Shown piece by piece: positions 1 through 13,892 of a stretch of DNA of 64,000 bases (the first letter of the stretch is position 1; every line of letters begins with the position of its first letter). The notes under the pieces were generated by a model, which searched no databases, had not been told where the DNA came from, and saw only the letters and a list, made by a program, of their open reading frames with translations. The DNA is from Marsupella aquatica (taxonomy: Eukaryota > Marchantiophyta). The DNA is taken from the NCBI GenBank assembly GCA_973895155.1, contig OZ316897.1, forward strand, positions 12,028,001 through 12,092,000, read 5' to 3'. The position numbers and the translations under genes were made by a program.

Positions 1-1230
1 ATGAGGATTTTCCTTCTCGGGCCCCTGTCTTGCCTGTGACAGAGGTTCATTGCCATAGCATGACTTATTTTTGGACCCTGCTGACTAGCAAACACTACCA
101 ATTGAGTACTGGTACCCCTGGGCCCTGTCCATGGAGCCTTGATTTAAGGGCTATAATTCTATGTTGGTTGCCTCTCCAATCTTGTGATGGCTCCAAGAGC
201 GATCCCTGGAGCACTTCATGGAGGCTGCCCCCTGCTACTCAACCATAGTGAGGCTGCCTTGGTGGGTACATAGAGAAGTCTTCAAACAGGACTTTACAAG
301 AACTACAAGATGAACACTTCTTCTTTTTCTAGACTCAGATTTCATCCCAACCATTAGTTTAGGGTGATTGGTCATCCTTGACTTTAGAACTTTGCTGGTG
401 GCCGTTTCAGCTCTGGTTGCCTGAGCCTACATGGCAGTTGGTAGGTCCGGAAGAATGGAGGCTGAAATCGTGACCTGTGCACTGTTTTGTGGCCAAAGTT
501 TAGAAGACCAAAGCGCAAGGTGGTCTAAAGCTTTTGTCCGTTGGCAGGGTCTCTGGAATGGATTGATTGCATTGCCCATGCAGGGCCCTCAGTTTGTCTC
601 AGGCCCCACAGCCTAGATTTTAGGTTGAAATGGCTTGCCCAATTTGGTTTGGGAAAAGTAGAGAGATATGCTTAGTAGACCCCCTTCTGGAAAAAGTTTG
701 CTTAATCAACCCCCTCTATACTTTTCTCCAATCTGGACCGTTGATGGACCTTTCAATCTCAGATCTGGACCATTGATAGACCTCAGGGGGTCGATCAAGT
801 AACAAGTTTCATTTTGGGGGTTGATGAAGCAAATACCTCGGGAAAAATACTAATGTGAGTCTGGTCATTCTTGTAAACTGCCCTACGAGGTTTATTCCAT
901 GTTAGGCACCCTCCCATTGTCACTCCCCAGAAACATTGTCGTGGGGATGGTTCACCTGAGGAACTTGACTTTGGAGTGAATTACACCCCACACCTTAGAT
1001 AGTACAGATAGTCTCCAGCAATCATGGAAGATTGAGGGGGTGGGGGTGTTTTCCACGGGATATGGTGCTATACAGTCATATGTGACTAAGTCCATGGCCT
1101 ATGAAAGAAGGCCCCTTCTTGCATTTTTAGACATGGTTTGCACTATGCCACACCAGGCAAATCCTATTCATCTTGCACTTCTTCATAGTTTGCACTATGC
1201 TCTTTGGGGTAAATCCTATCAATCTTGGAC
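1..1230. other. intergenic, no gene recognised
   Basis: No open reading frame here resembles a known protein and none is longer than about 70 codons. The sequence is of mixed composition and is probably intergenic. Short phrases ending in 'tttgcactatgc' recur near 1137-1200, which hints at old local duplication. Confidence 0.5.
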
Positions 1231-2190
1231 TTGTAGATTATAGCATGTTCATCCTGGAACATGCCTCCTTTTTTTTTTTGCCTTGAAAACCGAAAGCAGG
1301 CCCATCCAACAGAGGATAGATGTCCTGCTTTGGAGCATGCATATCAATGTAGGGCAGCCACAAGGGGACAATACCCAGGGATCCGACAGGGACCCAGACC
1401 AGGAGGGAGAGAGGATTAAACCAGAACCCAAAGTGGGCAACCAGGGCTGAGGAGATAATCAATACTCCCACCACTACACCCCACCCACACACACACACAC
1501 ATACCCTCCCCACCCCTTATGTGTGGAGGGAGGATTGAACCTGGGACCTCTCGGTTCTAGGCTCATCCTCTGGCCAACTGACCGGGCAACTGACCAAAGC
1601 CAGTTGGTTCATGCCTCCTTTTTTTTTGTCTTGTAGTGACATGTAATTTAATTAATTTATTTTAAGATAAAAGAAGTAGATACATGTAAATTATATGTCA
1701 AAAAATTAATATTTGTTAATGAAGAATGAGTGACATAGTACACATGCAAAGAAAAGCACATTATGATCAAGAACGTACAAAGGTACTAAAGAGTTGTGCA
1801 CATAAAGTACAAATTTTTCACTTGCTTGTAGGTAATGATAACCAACTCAATTAAAACCATAAATTTTGAAAAGAACATCAGGAAGGGAACTTAATATGTG
1901 AGATGTGCACATTGTTCATCTCATTACTCCTGGCATGAGAAAAAAGATAATTCACTAACTAAGGAGTGATTTAAAAAGAAAGATTAAACATTTATGAGGG
2001 GAGCCAAATACATTCAAAATACTCTAAGTTCACTAAAATTAGAAGGGGTCCAAAAGTTAATTCAAAATCAAATTAATACAAATGATTCATCTAGTTAAGG
2101 CACATTAAAATCAAAATACTAAACACAAAATCTGAATAAGACAAAATCTAAAAGGTGGATTCACCATTATAGCAGCTTCATTATTTTCTT
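1231..2190. repeat. dispersed repeat, copy 1, interrupted by a SINE
   Basis: This block matches 26638-27394 in the same order: the left edge (ttatagcatg then atcct.gaacatg), a middle phrase (ggtaatgata with aattaaaa.cataaattt), gtgcacat boxes, 'gaataagacaaaat', and a right edge (attcaccat.atagcagcttca). The match is interrupted at 1281-1609 by a SINE that the second copy lacks. It is therefore an older mobile or duplicated element. It has no coding capacity that I can see and its class is not determinable. Confidence 0.65.
1281..1609 (-). mobile_element. tRNA-derived SINE, copy 1
   Basis: On the minus strand the head (from about 1609) contains a degenerate A-box-like phrase TGGCCAGAGG and a B-box-like phrase GGTTCAATCC, as in RNA polymerase III promoters of tRNA-derived SINEs. 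The tail ends in an A-run (the T-run at 1269-1279 on the plus strand). The element is flanked by direct repeats catgcctcc plus T-run plus g at 1260-1280 and 1610-1628, a target-site duplication. A related copy lies at 28658-28967. The homologous site at about 26670-26690 lacks the insertion. It carries a CA microsatellite near 1488-1502. Confidence 0.75.
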
Positions 2191-2237
2191 CATCATTAGA
2201 TAAACACTCTGTTATAGATGCAAGCTCATAAGACTTT

Positions 2238-2572
2238 GCATCTTTAGACACTTTGCACTATAGAGACTTTACACAGACGCTATACACTCTCTATCCAAAG
2301 TTTCTTTGTATCCTTACATACAAGATGGTTTGTATTGCGGCATATTTAATAGATTAGTGCAAGATAATGCTTAACGTAAACATGTCCTGCAGTTATCAAC
2401 AAAGGCATCATTTAGACACTTTGCACTATAGAGAATTTACACAGACGCTATACACTCTCTATCCAAAGTTTCATTGTATCCTTACATACAAGATGGTTTG
2501 TATCGTGGCATATTTAATAGATTAGTGCAAGATAATGCTTTACGTAAACATGTCCTGCAGTTATCAACAAAT
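2238..2572. repeat. 167-bp tandem duplication
   Basis: The unit beginning gcatctttagacactttgca at 2238 recurs at 2405 with a few substitutions, and the second unit ends near 2572. The period is 167 bp. There is no coding signal. The duplication sits just right of dispersed repeat copy 1. Confidence 0.85.
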
Positions 2573-3944
2573 GCATCTCCTATCCCGCTTGTCTTGTGGA
2601 CAATTGCAAGTATACACATATCCACTGTTTGCATCTGCATATTTGTGTAATGAGACTTTACAACACTTACAAACAGTGCATTTTACACTCCATATAGATA
2701 AAAATGCTGAAGGTGAGTGGGAACAACTACTCACCTTGCACTTCAGCATGATTTGCACTTATGAATTTTGCACTTAGACAATCATTGATTTGTAAATAAT
2801 GAACTTTTTGGGGGAAGAATCACTCCCTTGATCTTCAAGCGCCACTGTCACTCCTCATGGCCTGGTGAACCCTGTCCAGAACAACCACAATTAGTCAAAA
2901 ATGTTCTGAAGAAAGGAAAAAAGAGGGGGAATAAATAATGTCCCATTTGGCCTCCATCACCTTCAATGATAGTTGGCAATTTAAGCATAGTTTGCACTTA
3001 AGTGAGCTGCACTTGAAATGTGCAAACTGTACCTCAATTTGACGCCCCCTCTCTTACCTTAATATGATAGGTGTGGTTTTGGGGAATGTTCAATCCACCC
3101 TATACTTTCCCTAAACCCCAATTTTATAAATCCACCCCAAACTGACTTACACTCTTCCCACAATGTTTTCTCGGAGCCCACTACTCACCTTGCACTGGAG
3201 CATGGTTTGCGCTTATGCACGGTGCACTTATCCACAGCTGACGGAACCTCAGTTGGACCACCCCTCACCGCGTGTAGGATGTCGGCCCCCGTCAGTGGCC
3301 CCAAGCAACGGCCTGGCTCCGTAGAGAACAAGCGCATGGGATGGGACTCGGCGAACAGTCTGGAACACAAGGGACACCGGTCCCCCTTGTGACCCCCTTC
3401 AGGCCTCTGTCCCTGTCCCTCCCCTGTTCTCAATTCTCTCCCTTCCCCTGTTCTCTGATTCTCTCTCTCTTCTCTTCTCTTCTCTTCGACTCTTCTCTTC
3501 TCTTCTCTCCTTTTCTCTCTCATCCTTCTCCATCGCTCGCTGACTGGTTTGCCAGAGGAGTGAAAGGCGACTCATTGCTCTGCTGAAGATCCCCGTGTCC
3601 AGCCGTGATTACGGGACGACCTCTCTCGCCTGTCGTCGAGATCGATCATTTGCCTGGTCAGATCTCAGCACTCGCCGCTTCACGAGGAAGTGGAGGGATC
3701 GGTTCTCATTGTGAAAACTACGAGACGGGACGAGACGAGAGGAGGAGAGAGTGGATCTTGATCCCGGTCGATAGCGAGAAGGAGAGGAGAGGAGAGGAGT
3801 CCTTTGCGGGAACAGCGGGTTGGACGGTGTTGATTTAGGTCTTTGAATCGGTGTTTTGGGTCCGGATCGGAGTATATTGTTGTGCATTGCAGACGCAGAT
3901 ATACACGCGGAGAGGGAGAGGTGTGGTAGAAAAAGGTGGGCAAG
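2573..3944. other. intergenic and VHA-E leader/promoter region
   Basis: No gene is recognised. The right half (about 3450-3530) is a CT-rich tract of tcttc repeats, typical of plant core promoters and 5' leaders. The segment 3600-3944 is purine-rich and probably contains the transcription start and 5' UTR of the V-ATPase gene. A possible 5'-UTR intron acceptor (tgcattgcag) lies just before 3893, but no matching donor is obvious. Confidence 0.45.
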
Positions 3945-4649
3945 ATGAACGACACGGACGTATCGAAGCAGGTGCAGCAGATGGTGCAATTCATTCGGCA
4001 AGAGGCCGAGGAGAAGGCCAACGAGATCGCTGTCGCAGCTGAGGAGGAGTTCAATATCGAGAAATTGCAGTTGGTGGAGGCGGAGAAGAAGAAGATCCGT
4101 GCGGAATTCGAGAGGAAGGAAAAGCAGGTGGAGGTGCGTAAGAAAATCGAGTATTCCACACAGCTGAATGCTTCGCGCCTGAAGGTTCTGCAGGCCCAGG
4201 AAGACATCGTCCTCGCTATGAGGGCTGCTGCGGAGAGAAATCTCTTGCATGTTAGCGGGGACCACCACAGCTACTCCCAACTCCTTAAGAAGCTGATCGT
4301 GCAGGGTTTGTATAGGTTGAAGGAGCCAATCGTGCAATTGCGGTGTAGAGAACGGGATTATAAGACAGTGGAGTCGGTGATCGAAGCTGCAAAGGAGGAG
4401 TACGCCAACAAGGCAAAAGTGTCAGTGCCTGAGGTTTTCGTGGATGATGAAAGGTTCCTCCCGGGCCCGCCTGAGGAGGGCAAACCGGGGCCTTTTTGTG
4501 CCGGTGGAGTCGTTTTGGCATCGAGGGATGGACGTATAGTTTGCGAGAATACTTTGGATGCCCGGCTGGAGATTTCGTTCAAGCAAAACCTTCCAGAGAT
4601 CCGAAAGCGTCTCTTCGGCAACGTCATCACCAATGCTGCTGGTGCGTAA
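3945..4649 (+). CDS. VHA-E: V-type proton ATPase subunit E
   Basis: The product is a 234-residue subunit E of the vacuolar H+-ATPase. With subunit G it forms the peripheral stalk that holds the catalytic V1 head against the rotating shaft, on tonoplast or endomembranes. The start is the ATG at 3945. The N-terminus (MNDTDVSKQVQQMVQFIRQE), the charged helix with AEEEFNIEKLQLVEAEKKKI (about residues 28-50) and RKEKQVEVRKKIEY are hallmark plant VHA-E motifs. The C-terminal globular part has GGVVLASRDGRIVCENTLDA and ends EIRKRLFG plus a short tail. Length matches the family (about 230). The frame is uninterrupted by introns, unlike the spliced genes nearby, so it could be an intron-poor paralogue or a retrocopy. 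A poly(A) signal follows at 4886. A VHA-G gene lies at 56.5-58.1 kb. Confidence 0.97.
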   Translation: MNDTDVSKQVQQMVQFIRQEAEEKANEIAVAAEEEFNIEKLQLVEAEKKKIRAEFERKEKQVEVRKKIEYSTQLNASRLKVLQAQEDIVLAMRAAAERNLLHVSGDHHSYSQLLKKLIVQGLYRLKEPIVQLRCRERDYKTVESVIEAAKEEYANKAKVSVPEVFVDDERFLPGPPEEGKPGPFCAGGVVLASRDGRIVCENTLDARLEISFKQNLPEIRKRLFGNVITNAAGA

Positions 4650-4885
4650 GGATGCGTAATGGATATATTCTCTTTTGCAACTGGGGTGGTTGCGATTGAA
4701 GGGGATTTGACTTATTGGACTTGCGGATTGAGTTACGCGGGTGTGGAAGGATTGTTAAAACTGAGCTGCACAGGCCTTGAGCTTAATATCGGGGTGGTCC
4801 GGATGACATCTACATGCTGGTTTTAGTTGTTTACATTTCTATCGTTGCATTTTGTGTTTAGAGTCTTGTAGTTCCAGTTCCTTGA

Positions 4886-4891
4886 AATAAA
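4886..4891 (+). promoter_or_regulatory. polyadenylation signal of VHA-E
   Basis: A canonical AATAAA lies 237 bp after the VHA-E stop codon, a normal 3' UTR length for a plant gene. Assignment is by position only. Confidence 0.6.
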
Positions 4892-7800
4892 GCCTTGCTA
4901 ATGCATCTCAAAAATAGAAGAACCATTGGCAGTTGGAATGAGTACAGAACTGGGAATAGCTCCAACGCCTTTGAATTTCGAAGGAATCTGATTCCTTCAA
5001 CGCTACAATGCACTTCACAACCTGATTCCTGTTACCTTCTTCTCGCTTGTTGAGTATTGTTTTTGCTGTGTCTCGTATGTCTCTATGGCAGCCAGTGGAC
5101 TTTAACCTGAATAGAGTAATTTTTTTTATCATTCGGTCTGGCTGCTCGTTGAAATGCATTCATTTTTCATTCCCTTGTTTCATGCATGCCAGGACGGTGA
5201 CAGCAAATGCCATGAAGGTCTGCCGTCGAGTGTATTTGGACAAAAATAGTAATGGGATGGAAGACAATCCAGGAAGTGACAGCGCTGCATCGTATGGAAT
5301 GTGATGAGGCGTTTGAGGATCCTGCCCACGTCTTTCACAAATGCACCTGTTTGATGGTTCTGCTTCGTTTGCTTCATTGTAAATTTTCTTGTCTAAGCGA
5401 TTGTTTAAAGCTGTGATGGCATTCTTTTGGCAAGAGGGGATCTCGTCGGTGTCAATCGTTTCATCCTCTGTCAACTAGTTAGAACTAGTCTATTCATATC
5501 CTTTTGTCATACGTGAGTCATAGAACCATTTAGCATTAATCTTGTTTGCTAATGGCAATTGAGGACGGAAGCCTGTTAATCATAAGCATTTACCACGTTA
5601 CTTTTGCTCCTCGTTTGCGCTCGAGAGTAGTGGCGCTGTAAGGCTGGCAGTTAACTGGGTTAGGAAAGACAGTCTGGGTCCGTAGAACTTTGATGTATTC
5701 GTGGTCACTTCAGACTTGAGCCAATCATCCGCATGTCAAGGGGTCTCCAAGTATGGGTAAGCAGCCTTTAATATCATATCTGCCATCTTCGCAGGGACCT
5801 GGAGAAATTCAGTATTGAAAACCTTTCCAAAATTGTAGAACTGGAAATGTCAGCACTCTTTGCACTGTCCCCGACTTTGGTGTTTTTTTTGAAAGAAATT
5901 GAGCACTGGTCTGTTGGGCCGTTCATTCTAGCGGATCTGTCACTAGATTTCTGACATCAATACAAATGAATTTGAATACTTTCGATGAATACTTTTGTTA
6001 AGCCCACTCTTCAATCTGAATTAGAGGCTTGTGAAAAAGTTGGTAGAAAGTAGCATCCTCACTACTAACCCAGTCACACTTGCGAGGTATCTTCTTTCAG
6101 CAGCTACAGGTGGATCTCATACTTATTTAACAGTGCCAACCCTTTTTGAGCGCCAGAGTCAACCATGTCGTAATTTTAACTCGGACATACCGCTGCCATG
6201 TATAAACGATGTGAACTCCAATTCTGTCATGAGTCATTGGGAAATTTTACAATCATTGGCAGTCCCTGGTTTTCCCTCGGTTGTCCGACATCCCACCATA
6301 ATCATGGGGAAAAATGCTGTTTCTGTTTCTGTTTTGGCTTGGTTATGGGCTCGCCTTATGAGGCAGTTTTAGTGCTTCTCTTCCCCCAACAGATCTCTGG
6401 AGAAACCTTATCATTTTGTTGGTGTGGGTTCTGGGAGCGAACTATCTACTCCCAGATAAGGTTCCTCCTGAGCTTTACAACTCGTAATGAGTCTTATCTT
6501 TGAATGTACAAGGAATTATTGAAATAGATGAGGTCAACTATGGGATGTCATCCTCAACTAATAAATTGGCCTGGTCTTGTCAGCCACGTAAGTGATCCCG
6601 AAAACATGAAACCGATGTGTGCAATTGAGAACAGGTATCCAAGCACAAGTCTAGTTTTGGCATTCTCACGGATAATGTTTTCTCCAGACATTTTTTGTTT
6701 AGCATTCTCATTGAATTTCCAAACGGGGAAGGACTTCGCATAGTACGTAGGGTCCCCTCTCTGTACTAGAGATCTTTTCCAATTTCAGGAGCCGAGCTAT
6801 GTCAAACCAATACTTGGCAAGTGACTCGTCAGACTGGCAGCTGGTTCTGTACCAATTGGACTAATGATGGCAAAGCATCGTCTCCATGTTCCAGGATTTG
6901 TAGTCCGACCCTGATTCCCGTTGCAGTCTGAGCTTAATTCTTAGTCCCTTCTATTGTATGGTTTTCGATGTACATATTTGAACAACATTTCCTATTTGTT
7001 ACTGGTTAGAGCAAACCAACATCAATTACTCTATACATCCACTATAGTGCCTTACCTAAGTTTATTGTATGTAGCAAGCATGGCGTGCCAAACTGCAAGT
7101 CTATTGGTTACTGGATCGTTTCCTAATTCAGATAGCGATCTCGAGATCTTGGACCACCCTGGAATGATTCTGGTATCAGCTAAAGTGCTATGCAGTCTCT
7201 CACATCCTATTCAAGTGACTTAAAACTCAGTTAGCTGAAAATTGATTGGCGGACCAGTAATCTATGAATGTAGTATTTAGTAAAACTGATATCCCAGTCT
7301 CTGAAATCCTATTCCAGTAACTAAAAAACACTAAGCTAAATATTGAGTAGCTCCCGGGTAACCCATTGTGATCACTTTTCCGCCCTATGTTACTAATAAC
7401 CCAGTGACATTGAAGATACTCTTAGCGATCATTGGACATGCATTACATGCCCCCCCACTTGATTACATTGCATTTAACTAGGCGCATGCAAATGTTATCG
7501 TTCAACATCTCAGCCTTCAAGAACAGGATGAAGAGACTTTTTTCCCAGTAAGTACTGTATGACTCACAAAGAATCATTATGAGGCTTGGTCAACAAGATC
7601 TCAAAAGCGGTGTCTCAGGCATTTATGCAGTCAGAGCTTTGATTCTCTAAACTCCATTGACCTGTAAGAAGCTTTTAAGATTTCACATTTCATATCCAGA
7701 TAATGTTTGGACGTAGAAGCTTGACTTGGAAGATGTCTCTTGGATTCCTGATTGACATTGAGGCACCTCAAGCTCGTAATATCTCAGTTTTTGCGAGTGC

Positions 7801-8619
7801 ACTTTCACCATTAGGTACATGTGATTGCTACAATCTCACCCTTACGTTGTTGACCAAACAGGCCAATGGGAGGAGCATGAGAGGGCCACAGCTACAATGT
7901 GGACAAGTAGCTTGCAAATTGAAGGCAAAGCTAAATGCAATAAAGCTAGCAACTGCAGTTTGCTCAAAAGCTGACAAAAGCCTGCTTAGACATTTATTTT
8001 ACAAAGGATGTGTTTGGACTAAATGCAAACCTCACATTTCATGTAGACTACATTCTAGTAGAGTATATTCAATAGCCCTGAAAATAGCGTCAATTTTTGC
8101 ATATGGAAAGTAATTGGTCACCCAATCCACAAGCGGGGTCAACTTTTTCCTCCTCCAACAGTCCACACTCTTAGGAACATGTGGTTTGGAGAGAGAAGGT
8201 TAAGACATCTATAAAGAGTCGAAAAAATGTCCATTTCTGCCCTGTGAGTGGAGGCCGTTCATGGTTACTTGGTGCATCTGGGCTCATTAGGATGTCTCTT
8301 AAAAAAATTACATCTGGCCGAATCATGCCAACTATGATCTAAATGACCATTAGAGTCAGTATCTCTAATTGAAAAGGTAGAATTGGACAAATTTTAGAAG
8401 TTAAATTAAGAAAACTTTTTTTCTTTTGTATCAATTAGACAACAAGGTTTTGGTTGATTTCAATTTTCATCTAGGCAAGAAGAGACTGATTCCATTCATC
8501 AAAAAGGTGATGCTCACCGTGTGAAGACATCCATTTGCCTTGAGGTTTTAGTTACAATCTTTTTTTATAACCTGAAGACAGGCATTGGTGGTCTGTGCTC
8601 AAGAATTTAGCTATATATC
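4892..8619. other. 3.7 kb without a recognisable gene
   Basis: Frames of up to about 136 codons exist (for example 7703-8113, plus) but their translations look like random sequence and show no family motif. A weak zinc-knuckle-like phrase (ECDEAFEDPAHVFHKC, plus strand, near 5300-5345) resembles the tail of LINE reverse transcriptases, but it is too short to call. No clear repeats were seen. Confidence 0.45.
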
Positions 8620-9670
8620 AAACTGCCAAAAAACAAAGAGTACCCAATTGTAAGACAAATCCCTCAGCAAGAAACCCAATCAAGGAAGAAAAAGCAAAGA
8701 GCCAAAAACCATAAGAACCAAGACAAAAAGCCCAAGGCAAGAAAAGCAAAGGAACCAAAAAAACTAAAAACTAAAAACCTACACCCTACCTATCGGAAAA
8801 CTGAAGTGCTTGGTATAGCTCAGGCGTGAACTGCATGGGAGGGTCAACCAAGGGAATCCAACTAGAGGCCCAAAAACCAACCACTTCTCCCCTACGAAGA
8901 ATAGTGAAGGCTTGTGCCCTCTGCAAGGCAATAGACACCCGCTGTCTAAAAAAGGCTGTGATAACAGACACCGGGGCGGTAGGGCCTCCGCTCAACATAA
9001 TGGACCGCACAAGAATGCAAGATACGGTCAAATGTCGGGTGCAATGCACCAAAGATCTCTACTGCAAATGGGTAGAAAAGGTCCCCTGGATAACGCACCG
9101 CATAAGCCTCCTCCTTAAGGCAAGCAGCCCGTGCAGCAGCATGTCGCTGAATATGAGCTGCTAATGCCACATTAGTCCCACTGGTAGGGTCAGCCACGAC
9201 CACATCCCCAAGCACCCGAACCCCAGCACGAGAGAAGACCAAATCAGCACGACGTCTGTCAGGAACCCCATCCCTGGGTGGTAACACATGTCGTTGCTCC
9301 ATCATGACATGATACCCACAGTCACGGGCAATGGCCGCCACCACATCCCGAATGTCATCATGAGTCGCCGTCCGCTCACTGCCATGCCCACACCTAAGGA
9401 TATGAACACCCTCCCTGTCCAAGAGCCCTCCACATACGCATGTGGGTTGGCCCAGGAGGCAGGCCTAGGGATGAGGAAGACCAAGTCGGAGGCGTGTGGA
9501 CGTGGTGAAAATAAAGAACTCATACAAAAGGGTGCCCACAATGGGCTAGCGGATAGCCAAGCCCCAGAACCAACACTTGAACCGGATAAAAGACGAGCCC
9601 AAGCCAAGTCATAAGGTGCTTTGGAGAGCATGCTAGAAAGGGTATGTCTGTGCATGCAACCAGAAATCAC
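8620..9670 (-). mobile_element. decayed LINE: reverse-transcriptase C-terminal tail and 3' UTR
   Basis: Three minus-strand frames together resemble the C-terminal tail of LINE-type reverse transcriptases found in plant and algal genomes. Frame one (9302-9670) has GAWLSASPLWAP. Frame two (8946-9422) has LDREGVHILRCGHGSERTATHD, an AADLVF/VLGDVVVADPTSG core and PFAVEIFGALHP. Frame three (8786-9052) has FFRQRVSIALQRAQAFTILRR, the usual last helix. The order is colinear but needs two frame changes (near 9430-9500 and near 9000-9020), so it is a dead fragment. The remaining sequence down to about 8620 is T-rich on the minus strand and fits a 3' UTR. No 5' part is present. Confidence 0.75.
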
Positions 9671-12405
<2,735 letters not shown>

Positions 12406-13251
12406 TGCTTTGTTACCAGAAGCCTAGTCGCATCTGTTATGTTGAAAGTTTACAAGGTGACCCTAGCGCTGATGAAATTGCAATTTTTCCTCGAATATTA
12501 AGTTTGCACATTCCAGTCCTAGAGGTTCAAGGGAAGTCAACCGTTAAGGCTTGTGAGGCATGCGACAAATTGGTCTCGGCCATGAAAGTCAAATTGGGGC
12601 CAACAACCTCAGTGGCGGTGCCTCGCAAAAACTCAAGATCAACTATCTTCCATTCACAAGTTATGCAGCACATCACCATCAGCAGACCTGTTGTGCAGCG
12701 AAGAGATGACATTACTCAAGGCCATGCCAGTTTTTCAGAGCTGAGTTGTTTTACTGCAGTGCATTGCAGTTTGATCAAGTTCTTTGCAGATGTGTATTTT
12801 TGTAAACTTCTGGGATGAGCTCATCCTCACACCAACTACAGAAGACGACGCTGTTGTAGTGGAGAACCCCAACAACCTAGTTGGAATAATTGGTAGACAG
12901 CTATCGTAGCGAGCTTTGGGGGAGTCACTTCAGGGGTAGTGCTGCTTTCTTGTCGTAGCTCCTTTCAAAAATAATATTTAACAGCTTCAGTCTACAGGAC
13001 TCCTGTTGGTTATCACCCAAATGACAATCCTTGAGCTGAGCAAGAGCCAAGCCTGGTGATAAGCTCCCTTCTGCAAATGCCAACAGCCTTAGGGATGCGG
13101 GTGCTCGTTTGGCCTCAGTTGGGGCCTTGAAGTTGGCACCTGATGATTAAGCAGTTCATTCTGGATGATCCCCTCAGCAGATCTGTTGCGGATCAGTGCG
13201 TTGTACAGAATTGAACTGAATTGGATTTAATTTTGAGTCCACTGGAACCCC
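12406..13251 (+). other. probable 3' UTR of the ATL gene
   Basis: The sequence continues without an intron signal to AATAAA at 13252, giving a 3' UTR of about 850 nt. A 137-codon frame (12405-12818) starts within the ATL stop (TAATG) but has no recognisable motif and is treated as chance. Confidence 0.45.
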
Positions 13252-13257
13252 AATAAA
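13252..13257 (+). promoter_or_regulatory. possible polyadenylation signal of ATL gene
   Basis: AATAAA, the first canonical signal I noted downstream of the ATL stop codon. Assignment is positional. Confidence 0.4.
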
Positions 13258-13499
13258 TGGGGCACTGCACAGAAGGGACATGTTTATGAAGTCAGTGGGG
13301 TAGCAGCATTCATATCGTGGGAACCCTGCTTTTTCTTCGCTTTATGATTCTGGAGCTGCTTGTACATGATTGCATGCGAGTTGAGTCTTCTGAAGTTGTT
13401 TATCGGCTCGGAAGGTCTGGAAAAGGAGTTTGGAATCTACTTTCGATTTCGGACTCCTCAAACTCGTCCCTATCTGCAAAAGTGCGAAAGCTGTCCATA

Positions 13500-13590
13500 T
13501 TGCTCTTCTCCATTTGGTGAAATTAGGGGGCTCTCAAAGCTGGCCCTGTTGCTCTTCTCCATTTGGTGAGATTAGGGGTCTCAAAGACCT
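13500..13590. repeat. 49-bp tandem duplication
   Basis: The phrase tgctcttctccatttggtga followed by (a/g)attagggg recurs at 13501 and 13550. Confidence 0.8.
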
Positions 13591-13748
13591 TAACTTGGAC
13601 TCCAAAATTCATAGTCCATAACTTTTTGTCAGAAGGAATTGTCTTATACCATTACCATTAGTCACTGTAGAGGCTGGTGAAATCAAAAACAGGTTTACAT
13701 AACCACTACAATTTCTTTGTAGCATAATGCCATCGTCTGTAATTTTGA

Positions 13749-13892
13749 AACTTTGAGATGCACTATTAGTGTCACAAACAGTCGTTGAAGATCATGGTTG
13801 GGCGGGTTGGGTGGGTTGGCAACTTTGAGATGCACTATTAGTGTCACAAACAGTAGTTGAAGACCATGGTTGGGCGGGTTGGGTGGGTTGGC
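13749..13892. repeat. 72-bp tandem duplication
   Basis: The unit aactttgagatgcactatta ... gggcgggttgggtgggttgg starts at 13749 and again at 13821 with two substitutions. A shorter duplication (ttggctacttg.ctctcatg) follows at about 13889-13965. Confidence 0.9.

Noticed and set aside
5160-5474. possible LINE zinc-knuckle remnant (EDPAHVFHKC on the plus strand)
   Set aside because: Only about 15 residues are suggestive and neighbouring frames give no further reverse-transcriptase motifs.
7703-8113. 136-codon plus-strand frame
   Set aside because: The translation looks like non-coding sequence, with no recognisable domain and no gene context.
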